The notes under the pieces were generated by a model. That model saw only the letters and a list, made by a program, of their open reading frames with translations, did not search any database and had not been told where the DNA came from. Positions 34,268 to 40,880 of a stretch of DNA of 64,000 nt are shown in pieces. The DNA lies in contig NZ_LIUT01000003.1 in NCBI RefSeq assembly GCF_001277345.1, positions 480,273 to 544,272 on the forward strand, in the 5' to 3' direction. Each line of letters starts with the position of its first letter. Position 1 is the stretch's first letter. Source of the DNA: Paenibacillus solani. Lineage in GTDB: Bacteria > Bacillota > Bacilli > Paenibacillales > Paenibacillaceae. Both the position numbers and the translations under genes were made by a program.

Positions 34268-34738
34268 TTATATTCTTTTTGCGGCTTTCTCCAATTCCTG
34301 CAGCTTCAGTAGCCCCCGATCTGCGAACGCCAAGGCCAGTTTATAGAAAGCCCGGCTGCGGATCTTCGTATACGTATCCTTACTGACCGGCGGCTCCAGG
34401 ATATGGTTGTACACCTTGTAATCAAATACGTCGTCCTGCTTCATATATCGTTCCCGGATTAGAGTCTGCTCCCGTTCACCAAGCCGTTCCACGATCGATT
34501 CGATCGTCTCGCAATACTGCTTTCGCGCTGCGGGCATATCTACATTATATATGGCAACCTTAGCCGTTTGATCTGAGGTTACGTTGGTCGGTCCGTGGAA
34601 ACGTTCCGTGTAGGAAGCGGTCACGCTCACCTCCTTAATTTCGAATGTGATAGTTTTATAGATACGATATTTCTCGAATATCGCTTCAACGGCACCTTGG
34701 GTCTTTCGGCGATCCAGCTCTGGTAACAATGGATTCAT
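34268..34738 (-). CDS. ArpU-family late transcriptional regulator
   Basis: A 156-residue protein. The C-terminal half has a sigma-region-4-like helix-turn-helix with the ArpU landmarks RLGEREQTLIRERYM, DYKVYNHILEPPVSKDTY and IRSRAFYKLALAFAD. ArpU proteins activate late (packaging, tail and lysis) operons of Firmicute phages. Here the target is probably the tail operon directly downstream, past its own terminator. AAGGGAGTG lies before ATG 34738. It is divergent from the Xre repressor and shares a 300-base control region with it. Confidence 0.8.
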   Translation of the reverse strand: MNPLLPELDRRKTQGAVEAIFEKYRIYKTITFEIKEVSVTASYTERFHGPTNVTSDQTAKVAIYNVDMPAARKQYCETIESIVERLGEREQTLIRERYMKQDDVFDYKVYNHILEPPVSKDTYTKIRSRAFYKLALAFADRGLLKLQELEKAAKRI

Positions 34739-34779
34739 TCTGATACACTCCCTTAGTTAAATGTCATGTTCGGATTCAA

Positions 34780-34966
34780 TTTGCCATTTGGCAGAGGGCT
34801 CTTTCATCTATCGTTCGCATTTTGTTCGTATTTTTCATTAATATACCACTATTTGGAGACCAGCGTAAACCCGCAAAATGATCTACTATTCACTAGAATA
34901 GGGATCAATCCTCCTGTTTTCTTACCTTTTGGCAATGATTCTCTATTTTGTTTTACCTGTTGGCAA
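34780..34966. promoter_or_regulatory. Putative operators for the Xre-type repressor
   Basis: Direct repeats TTACCTTTTGGCAA (34922-34935) and TTACCTGTTGGCAA (34953-34966), 31 bases apart, the second covering the -35 of the repressor promoter. A related palindrome TGCCATTTGGCA lies at 34782-34793, close to the arpU start. The shared TTGGCA element suggests one protein reading three sites to control both directions. Confidence 0.5.
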
Positions 34967-34988
34967 AGAATGCGGATATGTTTATACT
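34960..34988 (+). promoter_or_regulatory. SigA-type promoter of the repressor-immA unit
   Basis: TTGGCA at 34960-34965, a 17-base spacer, and TATACT at 34983-34988, about 50 bases upstream of the repressor start. Confidence 0.8.
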
Positions 34989-35042
34989 ATACATAAGTGT
35001 TTGATATGAAGTAGATGGAATATGGTGAGGAGTGGCCGTAAC

Positions 35043-35462
35043 GTGGATCACATATTTGGATCATACTTAAAAGAGATTAGGGAGAATAAAGGCTGGAGTA
35101 TCAATCAGTTGGCACAAGCTGCAGATATTAGCGGTTCACAGATTTCTCGGATTGAGAATGGTCTGAGAGGCATCCCCAAGCCGCTAACGCTTCGCAAAAT
35201 CGCCGAGGCGCTTGATGTTCCTTATGAAGAGTTGATGAATAAAGCTGGTTACTTGCAGCAGGATGCTGCGAAGCATGAGGACATCTCGGTGCCCGCTTGG
35301 GCAACCTCTAGAGATAAGCGTGACTTCAAAAAAATGCTCGAGGATGATGGTGAGCTCATGTTTGACGGGATTCCTCTAAATGAAGAAGACAAACAGCGCA
35401 TTAAGGATGTGCTTACAGGGCTCTTCTGGGAAGCTAAGCAGATGAACAAGCGCAAGAAGTAA
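35043..35462 (+). CDS. Xre-family helix-turn-helix repressor
   Basis: A 139-residue regulator with an N-terminal HTH_3 domain (about residues 5-65: LKEIRENKGWSINQLAQAA, SGSQISRIENG) and a C-terminal region likely used for dimerisation. Paired with an ImmA-type protease downstream, it fits the ImmR-ImmA layout of ICEBs1 and PBSX-like elements, where damage signals lead to repressor cleavage. GTG 35043 has GAGGAG upstream; the ATG at 35022 would place that site inside the gene. It probably represses the arpU-like gene and itself. Confidence 0.85.
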   Translation: MDHIFGSYLKEIRENKGWSINQLAQAADISGSQISRIENGLRGIPKPLTLRKIAEALDVPYEELMNKAGYLQQDAAKHEDISVPAWATSRDKRDFKKMLEDDGELMFDGIPLNEEDKQRIKDVLTGLFWEAKQMNKRKK

Positions 35463-35550
35463 AGGGGAAGATACAAACAATACTACACGATAAGGAGATA
35501 CATACCGATTATAACGATTCAACCAAAATTCATATTGCAGGTGAACTGGC

Positions 35551-35976
35551 ATGGATGATTCTCTACAATCTTTAATCCGTCAGCTGATCAAAAAACATCA
35601 TACCAGCTGCCCTTTTGAAATTGCGGCATCCCTAGGCATACATATTCGATTTGCAGATTTAGGTCAAACCACCAAGGGGCTTTATTTCCGCAAACTACGG
35701 CGGAGATTTATCGTCATCCATAATCAGCTGCCTCCCCCATGGCAGCGCTTCGTGTGTGCCCATGAGCTGGGGCATGACCGACTCCATAAGGGGATCAGCC
35801 GTTTTTTTCTAGAAGAGCATTCCTATTTCAGCCCAGGCAAACTGGAACGGCAAGCGAACCGCTTTGCCATTGCTCTATTAACCGCAGGCCTCACTCCAGG
35901 GCAGGGAGAGTCCTTACACGAGTTTTATCTCAGAGCCGGCATTCCACAAGAAATGCTATATTTTTTTGATTTTTAA
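35551..35976 (+). CDS. ImmA/IrrE-family metallopeptidase
   Basis: A 141-residue protein with the zinc protease motif HELGH at residues 71-75 and a downstream Glu-containing helix (KLERQANRFAIALL) that supplies the third ligand in this family (the E-x-x-A-N-x-F-A pattern). Family members cleave Xre-type repressors to derepress mobile elements. It lies 88 bases after the repressor gene on the same strand. The start follows GCAGGTGAACTGGC, a moderate site. Confidence 0.87.
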   Translation: MDDSLQSLIRQLIKKHHTSCPFEIAASLGIHIRFADLGQTTKGLYFRKLRRRFIVIHNQLPPPWQRFVCAHELGHDRLHKGISRFFLEEHSYFSPGKLERQANRFAIALLTAGLTPGQGESLHEFYLRAGIPQEMLYFFDF

Positions 35977-35977
35977 A

Positions 35978-35991
35978 CGAACGTACGTTCC
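35978..35991. promoter_or_regulatory. Consensus-perfect LexA (DinR) box at the 3' end of the immA-like gene
   Basis: CGAACGTACGTTCC fits every position of the Bacillus SOS box CGAACRNRYGTTYC and contains a 12-base perfect palindrome. It starts 2 bases after the immA-like stop codon and lies before a terminator, so it is not upstream of an annotated gene on either strand. An antisense promoter into the immA/repressor unit is one possibility. Confidence 0.7.
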
Positions 35992-36000
35992 TGATTGGTC

Positions 36001-36043
36001 ACAAAAAGAACCCACCTGCCGGCATTCACCAGAGGTGGGTTCT
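36001..36043 (-). terminator. Terminator of the AviRa-like gene
   Basis: Stem AGAACCCACCT (36007-36017) / AGGTGGGTTCT (36033-36043) with five T on the - strand side. It could also slow + strand transcripts leaving immA, but has no T-run in that direction. Confidence 0.8.
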
Positions 36044-36048
36044 CCTGC

Positions 36049-36780
36049 TTATAGCGGTTCAAAAAGTGCAACCTGCCGTTTGCCTACTTTGAAATGCTGT
36101 ACTCTTTTAAACTGGTCATGCTTCAATTTCTGCCCTTTGTCGGAAATAACAGCAACGACCGAACGGGCGGGATCCAGGATCGGATGTAACGCATCCAGCA
36201 AAGCCTGCACAGGCTCCTTGCTTTCACCGCCCCAGCTTACCAAGTCGCCATAAGGAAGATCGGTCATGACGATGTGGGTTCCTTTACAGGAATTCAGGCT
36301 CACATGGGGGTCGGTAATATCACCTTGAAAACATTCCATCTCTTTCACAGATGATTGACGGTTCAGCTCTCTGAACCGCACAGCGCTCTGCAATGCCTCC
36401 TCATGAGAGGGCTTATGATACAACTCCAACAGTTCCTTCAGCTGTTCAGCGCGCTGTTCTAACCCTTCTTCACGAAGCAGTGACAGATTCTTCCCGGCAA
36501 TATTAAGCACTTCTGCATCAATGTCGGAGCCAACCACTCGGCGAATGCGCAGACCGTGCAGCAAGCCAGTCACCGTCAGCAGATAACCCCCGCCACAGCA
36601 GGGATCATATAAGGTATAGGGTCCCTCTACCCCTTTTTCCTCTAATATATGAAAGCATCGCTGCACAATCTCACTGGCAAGTCTGACAGGAAACGAGGTT
36701 GTTCCCTTCGCATTGTACAGTACCCGGCCGCTGGCAAAATCCTCGTAGCTGCGCTGGGCTGATTCATAGATATATTCCAT
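36049..36780 (-). CDS. AviRa-like 23S rRNA methyltransferase
   Basis: A 243-residue SAM-dependent methylase. The pattern DFASGRVLYN..GTTSFPVRLASEI near the N-terminus, the SAM loop DPCCGGGY (59-66) and the catalytic TDLPYGDL match AviRa, the 23S rRNA guanine-N1 methylase that protects avilamycin producers. Whether this copy gives orthosomycin resistance or is housekeeping cannot be told. ATG 36780 is chosen for its MEYIYESAQRSYEDF start; an upstream ATG at 36840 is possible. The gene borders the tail island but is not a phage gene. Confidence 0.7.
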   Translation of the reverse strand: MEYIYESAQRSYEDFASGRVLYNAKGTTSFPVRLASEIVQRCFHILEEKGVEGPYTLYDPCCGGGYLLTVTGLLHGLRIRRVVGSDIDAEVLNIAGKNLSLLREEGLEQRAEQLKELLELYHKPSHEEALQSAVRFRELNRQSSVKEMECFQGDITDPHVSLNSCKGTHIVMTDLPYGDLVSWGGESKEPVQALLDALHPILDPARSVVAVISDKGQKLKHDQFKRVQHFKVGKRQVALFEPL

Positions 36781-36927
36781 TCGAATGATTCCTTCCATCC
36801 GGCTCATGCCTAAGTGATTTCTTATCGTCACACTTTTCATCCATCTAAGATAAAGATAACAAAGCTGAATAAAGCTCCAAAACCTCTCCCAATCAGCCCA
36901 TAAAAAGCCCCTGAATGCATGGCTTGT

Positions 36928-36937
36928 ATGCTATAAT
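36928..36937 (+). promoter_or_regulatory. Extended -10 promoter of the toxin mRNA
   Basis: ATGCTATAAT: TG one base before TATAAT (36932-36937), which can act without a good -35. A start near 36944 would give a 60-base leader. Confidence 0.55.
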
Positions 36938-37004
36938 TTAGGAACTACAATCTATCGGCTAGTAAGGGCGGTCGGCTAATCTCCCGAAGATGGGAGGTGA
37001 TGCC

Positions 37005-37154
37005 ATGGAAGTATACCAAACATTGACGCTTATGATTTCGTTCGCGACGCTGGTTGTGTTAATACTTTCGTTCCATAAGAAAACCGTCTATCGACGTACA
37101 TTCACAGAAGACAGACCGCGTTTTGAGGATGTTTTTCTTGCGATTATCGAATGA
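37005..37154 (+). CDS. Type I holin-like toxin peptide
   Basis: A 49-residue peptide beginning MEVYQTLTLMISFATLVV with one membrane segment (about 6-23), then basic and acidic residues. The start fits the putative holin-like toxin (Hol_Tox) family of Firmicutes type I toxin-antitoxin systems. The ribosome site GGGAGG can pair with CTCCC just upstream (36981-36985), hiding it. AAGGGCGGTC in the leader (36964-36973) is complementary to GACCGCCCTT near the mRNA 3' end (37204-37213), a long-range closure seen in type I toxin mRNAs. It would act on the cell membrane if unchecked. Confidence 0.75.
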   Translation: MEVYQTLTLMISFATLVVLILSFHKKTVYRRTFTEDRPRFEDVFLAIIE

Positions 37155-37197
37155 GTTCAGCTTCGCTGAAAACTTATAAATTCTATAATCTTAATAA

Positions 37198-37235
37198 GAA
37201 ATAGACCGCCCTTGGTCAGGATAACGGTCTATTTC
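37198..37235. terminator. Shared hairpin between toxin and antitoxin transcripts
   Basis: Perfect stem GAAATAGACCG (37198-37208) / CGGTCTATTTC (37225-37235). There is no T-run on the + side and a weak one on the - side. It lies 44 bases after the toxin stop. Confidence 0.6.
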
Positions 37236-37322
37236 CGATCGAATTTCCTATAGTAAGGCCGCTCTTATAGCGGTACGTTTGTACCCGGGGATCGTGTTCG
37301 CGCACGGTCCCTTTTACATTCT
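37198..37322 (-). ncRNA. Putative antitoxin antisense RNA
   Basis: A - strand promoter at 37329-37358 points toward the toxin gene. A transcript from about 37322 would end at the hairpin at 37198-37235, sharing about 40 bases with the 3' end of the toxin mRNA, like convergent type I pairs. The ends are inferred from signals only. Confidence 0.55.
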
Positions 37323-37328
37323 ATACAC

Positions 37329-37358
37329 ATTATAACGGAGTTTATTCACCATTGCCAA
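37329..37358 (-). promoter_or_regulatory. Strong promoter facing the toxin gene
   Basis: On the - strand: TTGGCA (37353-37358), an 18-base spacer, TATAAT (37329-37334). No ORF lies downstream on this strand for several hundred bases, which supports a small RNA. Confidence 0.75.
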
Positions 37359-37393
37359 GCATGACTTTAAATAACACCTATGCTTTGGCTACT

Positions 37394-38173
37394 TTATTTA
37401 TGCAGATGGGACAAATAATCAAACGCCGTAGTGCCGTATACATTCTTGAAGTGCCGATTCAGATGGGCAAGATCCGTGAAGCCGCATTGGGTCACGGCCT
37501 GATACACATCTCGGCTGTCCTCAATCAGATGCTTGGCGCGCTCCAATTTGCAGTTGAGATAATATTGATAAGGCGACAGCCCCGTATTTGCTTTAAAGGT
37601 ACGAATAAATTGATACTTTGACATCCCGAACTCTCCGCTTAATTCATCGAGACGGAGTACATGATCCAGGCGGTCCTGCATCAAATCTTTGGCCTTCCTG
37701 GTAAAATAACTGTCCTTCCTGCCACCGGGATTCAGAATATCATGATTGAAATGATCCGCCAGACCTAACAGCAGTTCGCTGCTTCTTGCTTCCGGCTGAC
37801 CGGTGAAGATCGATTTTGTTACATTCAGGATGCTCTGCCGCAGTCCCGCATGATATACAACCGGGGATTGGAACCGGACAATATCCTTTTTCTGAATCAA
37901 CTCCAGAAATAGCTCGGGATGAATGTAAATCATCACATAATCGATCCCCGTTCGTTCCTGGGACCAGCCATCATGATTTTGCTCCGGATGGAACAGCATG
38001 ACCCCGCTTTGGTAAGAAGCCTGCTGGCTGCCATCAAGCGAGTACTTCTGAATCCCGCGCAGCGTGACGCCGAGTGCATACTCCTCATGATTATGCTTTT
38101 TATATTTGAAATCCGTCAGGCTTGCGGACAGCGCCGTAATGCCTACTGCTTTTTTATAGATAAACTGCTCCAT
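37394..38173 (-). CDS. AraC-family transcriptional regulator
   Basis: A 259-residue regulator. The N-terminal cupin-type sensing domain (about 1-140, YALGVTLRGIQKYSLDG) and C-terminal double HTH (about 165-257, GMSKYQFIRTFKANTGLSPYQYYLNCKLERA) match AraC proteins that control adjacent LysE exporters. It starts 6 bases after the LysE gene stop on the same strand, so the pair is an operon. The inducer is unknown; amino acids are the usual guess for such pairs. Confidence 0.88.
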   Translation of the reverse strand: MEQFIYKKAVGITALSASLTDFKYKKHNHEEYALGVTLRGIQKYSLDGSQQASYQSGVMLFHPEQNHDGWSQERTGIDYVMIYIHPELFLELIQKKDIVRFQSPVVYHAGLRQSILNVTKSIFTGQPEARSSELLLGLADHFNHDILNPGGRKDSYFTRKAKDLMQDRLDHVLRLDELSGEFGMSKYQFIRTFKANTGLSPYQYYLNCKLERAKHLIEDSRDVYQAVTQCGFTDLAHLNRHFKNVYGTTAFDYLSHLHK

Positions 38174-38179
38174 CTTCCA

Positions 38180-38776
38180 TCACCCCTTTATGAGCTCAGG
38201 TATGCCGGATACGACGATTGCCGAGTACAGCAGAAACAAAGCCAGGATTGTATTGGTCGTTCTCCGATATTTTTGCATAATTCCTTGAAAAAGACTACCA
38301 CACACGGCCCAGGTCATATACGCGGACAGTCCAATTAACGATACCACAACAACGAATGCCGATATGACAGACCCTGCCGTATAATAAGGCATCACGTAGC
38401 TGGGAATGACCGTCAGTGTGAATAATACCACCTTTGGATTGAGAAACTGCATCAGAAAGCCGGACGCGAAAGACGCGGTTTGATTAGAACCGGACCGGGA
38501 TACGTCCATCGTATACACTTGATATGTAAGGTATAGCATGAACAAGCAGCCCACGATACGCAAAATCCACAGAATGATTGGCATGCTAGAGGACAGCAGC
38601 TGGCCTAATACAACCGAAGCGGCGATTAATAAGAAAAAAGCGACGGAAGCTCCGGCTATATATCGCAGGGTCTTCTTCATACCTGAGTGCTGGACCGACG
38701 ACAGAATAACGATATTGGACGGCCCCGGCGAGAAAGTGACAACAAAACAATAAATTAAGAACGAATATAGATTCAT
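38180..38776 (-). CDS. LysE-family amino acid exporter
   Basis: A 198-residue membrane protein with six hydrophobic segments and the LysE/RhtB start (FVVTFSPGPSNIVILSSVQ), including the PGP turn after the first helix. It exports amino acids or similar small molecules. ATG 38776 is preceded by CAGGAG; the upstream frame to 38839 has no site. It is cotranscribed with the AraC gene downstream. Confidence 0.88.
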   Translation of the reverse strand: MNLYSFLIYCFVVTFSPGPSNIVILSSVQHSGMKKTLRYIAGASVAFFLLIAASVVLGQLLSSSMPIILWILRIVGCLFMLYLTYQVYTMDVSRSGSNQTASFASGFLMQFLNPKVVLFTLTVIPSYVMPYYTAGSVISAFVVVVSLIGLSAYMTWAVCGSLFQGIMQKYRRTTNTILALFLLYSAIVVSGIPELIKG

Positions 38777-38913
38777 GATGATAGCTCCTGACAAAGGGAT
38801 TTTCCTTTGCATTATAGAACCGAATGCGAGGCGGGGCATAGTACATTATTGCAGCAAAAAAAGAGCCGTACCTCGTACAGCTCTTGGCAAAATCCAATGA
38901 TTAATTATCGAGT

Positions 38914-39273
38914 TTAGTTGCCAGATTGGTAAGTCTTCGGCTGTTCCTTCGCATGCGCACTGCCGGATAAATTCAGCAGAACCACACCAGCGATAATCAG
39001 CAGGATCGAGACAATTTTTAGCCCATTAATCTGCTCCGCAAAGAACATATAACCGATCAGCGTAATGATCATAATGCCAAGACCTGACCAAATCGCATAG
39101 GCCACGGAGATTTCAATCTGCTTCAAGCTCAATGTCAGGAAGCTCAAGCTGCATATATAGAAAACCACCAGCAGTATGCTCGGCAGCAGCTTGCTGAATC
39201 CTTCCGACATCTTCATACTCAGCGTGCCCGCCACTTCAAACAAGATAGCCAAACATAAATAGATCCAATGCAT
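38914..39273 (-). CDS. Small multidrug resistance (SMR) efflux protein
   Basis: A 119-residue protein with four membrane helices. The conserved Glu in helix one (LCLAILFEVAGTLSMKMSEGF) and the AYAIWSGLGI motif are those of EmrE/SugE-type exporters driven by proton exchange. GGGAGGAG precedes ATG 39273 and lies inside the end of the TetR gene, which it overlaps closely. Expression is therefore tied to that regulator. It may work alone as a dimer. Confidence 0.9.
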   Translation of the reverse strand: MHWIYLCLAILFEVAGTLSMKMSEGFSKLLPSILLVVFYICSLSFLTLSLKQIEISVAYAIWSGLGIMIITLIGYMFFAEQINGLKIVSILLIIAGVVLLNLSGSAHAKEQPKTYQSGN

Positions 39274-39277
39274 AATT

Positions 39278-39847
39278 TTACATCTCCTCCCGTTTCTTGG
39301 CGGCAATCCCGAACAGCATGATGTCCATAATCGATTGCAGCAGCTCTCCCAGCGGCAGTTGATGCTTCACCGCCGCTCTTGAATCGTAAATCTGATAGAG
39401 CGATCCAAGGTACAGATCAATGAACAGCGGCATGTGAATATGCTTGATGCTTCCCTCTGCCATGCCCTGTTCCATTAATTCCGTGACGATGCCCCATTCC
39501 TCTCTGAAAAAAGTGTCCAGCTTCTCCCACTGCGCATAGTGCGACCGTTTCAGATCCGGCAGCATGCCCAAATCCATCTTCTCCATTTCCTGAGGCAGGC
39601 ATATCAGTATCCGATGAATTTTATCCAAGGTGGTAAGCGACTCATCTGCTGCAATTTCGCGCTCTCGCTGCTGGATGTGCCGGATCATGCCATTAATGAT
39701 ATGTTCAACAATCTCTTCCTTGGAGGAAAAATGCTTATAAATCGTCCGTTTGCTAATAGCAAGGCCACGGGCCAGATCACTCACCGTAAACGTGAATCCC
39801 TGCTGCTGAATTAATCGTATCGTTTCATTTAATATTCGCTCGCGCAA
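39278..39847 (-). CDS. TetR/AcrR-family regulator of the SMR exporter
   Basis: A 189-residue repressor. The N-terminal HTH (FTVSDLARGLAISKRTIYKHFSSKEEIV, about residues 18-45) is typical, and the C-terminal helical domain should bind the drug ligand. The start is TTG 39847 with GGGGAG upstream. It is first in an operon with the SMR gene. GGTAC repeats just upstream are the probable operator. Confidence 0.88.
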   Translation of the reverse strand: MRERILNETIRLIQQQGFTFTVSDLARGLAISKRTIYKHFSSKEEIVEHIINGMIRHIQQREREIAADESLTTLDKIHRILICLPQEMEKMDLGMLPDLKRSHYAQWEKLDTFFREEWGIVTELMEQGMAEGSIKHIHMPLFIDLYLGSLYQIYDSRAAVKHQLPLGELLQSIMDIMLFGIAAKKREEM

Positions 39848-39864
39848 GAGACCATACTCCCCTT

Positions 39865-39906
39865 TTGGTACCGGAAATACTTTAACAGTACCAATAGTAT
39901 TGTACC
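39865..39906. promoter_or_regulatory. Putative TetR operator, three GGTAC elements
   Basis: TTGGTACC (39865-39872), GTACCAA (39888-39894) and GTACC (39902-39906) lie in the 60 bases upstream of the TetR start. The first two form an inverted repeat. Confidence 0.5.
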
Positions 39907-39999
39907 TTTCTATTGCCTAAGAGTCCAGCCATGATCATTAGGCAACAACATATACGCAATGTGATTGTCACCTGAAACCATCCATCTATTTTCCTAAAA

Positions 40000-40034
40000 T
40001 AAAAGAGCCTGCTTACAAGCCGTAAGCAGGCTCT
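40000..40034 (-). terminator. Terminator of the ykoEDC operon
   Basis: Perfect 13-base stem AGAGCCTGCTTAC / GTAAGCAGGCTCT with a five-base loop. On the - strand it is followed by TTTTATTTTA. Confidence 0.88.
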
Positions 40035-40073
40035 CATCAATGATGACAACACAAGCGACTAATCTATTCACTT

Positions 40074-40880
40074 CTAATCAAACCGCACATCTCCAATGCC
40101 AAACCAGGGAAAATATCCGGCGGCAATGTAAGCACAACAGGCGGCAGCTGCTAATAACCCGATGACGAGCAGGTCATAACGCGAATAACGGAATGGATAA
40201 TAATACGTACGGCTCTTCGCCCCATCCCCGTCAAATTGCTTGGCCTCCATCGCCGCAGCCACCCGATGGGCCCGGCGAATGCTCTGCGCCAGCAGCGGTA
40301 CCACATACAGACCTGCCCGGCTCACGATTCCGCGGATGCCTCGAATCGGAAGGACTCCCCGTACCTTCAACGCTTGGCGGCGAATCACATATTCCTCCCA
40401 CACCATAGGCAGCAGCCGGATGGAAGCCATGAAGCTGTAGGCATACTTGGGCGCAAGTCTCAGCTTCTGCATCAGACTGTAGAATAGATCCACCGAGGAG
40501 GTTGTCGTCACAAGCAGCAGCCCCTCGGAAGCAAAGGCGATGCCTTTAAACCCCAGATGCAGCCCGCGATAGAAGCTTTCTTCCGATACCCGAAACAGCC
40601 CCCACTCCCACCAGATCGTATCTCCCTTACCGAACAGCATCATGGAAGAGGAAGACGATATGAAGGCAAGCAGAAAAGGAATGAGAAACAGCAGCATCTT
40701 CCACGGCTTTACCCCGCTTAGCACCAACAGACAGACCGTGAACACGAAAGCCTGATACATAACAAAATCAAGATTATGGGTGAGCACCGTCATAAAGAAA
40801 AGTCCAATGATCAGGCCCAGCTTCACAACCGGATTTGCCCGGTGCAGCCAAGTAATCCGCACGGGATTCCATATATTCAT
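40074..40880 (-). CDS. ykoC: ECF transporter transmembrane (T) component YkoC-like
   Basis: A 268-residue CbiQ/EcfT-type membrane protein. Several hydrophobic segments lie in the N-terminal half, and cytosolic coupling helices carry the ARG-like motifs (ALKVRGVLP and RRAHRVAAAMEAKQFDG) that dock to the ATPases. With YkoE and YkoD it takes up a thiamine precursor, hydroxymethylpyrimidine by analogy with B. subtilis. ATG 40880 overlaps the ykoD stop by 4 bases and follows GGGGGTGAG. Confidence 0.88.
   Translation of the reverse strand: MNIWNPVRITWLHRANPVVKLGLIIGLFFMTVLTHNLDFVMYQAFVFTVCLLVLSGVKPWKMLLFLIPFLLAFISSSSSMMLFGKGDTIWWEWGLFRVSEESFYRGLHLGFKGIAFASEGLLLVTTTSSVDLFYSLMQKLRLAPKYAYSFMASIRLLPMVWEEYVIRRQALKVRGVLPIRGIRGIVSRAGLYVVPLLAQSIRRAHRVAAAMEAKQFDGDGAKSRTYYYPFRYSRYDLLVIGLLAAAACCAYIAAGYFPWFGIGDVRFD

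Noticed and set aside
34268..34738. A sigma factor of the Xpf type
   Set aside because: Region-4-like helices are present but region 2 is missing and the landmarks fit ArpU better.
9029..35976. A complete prophage
   Set aside because: No capsid, portal, terminase, integrase or replication gene is present in the island or its borders; attachment repeats were not found by eye.
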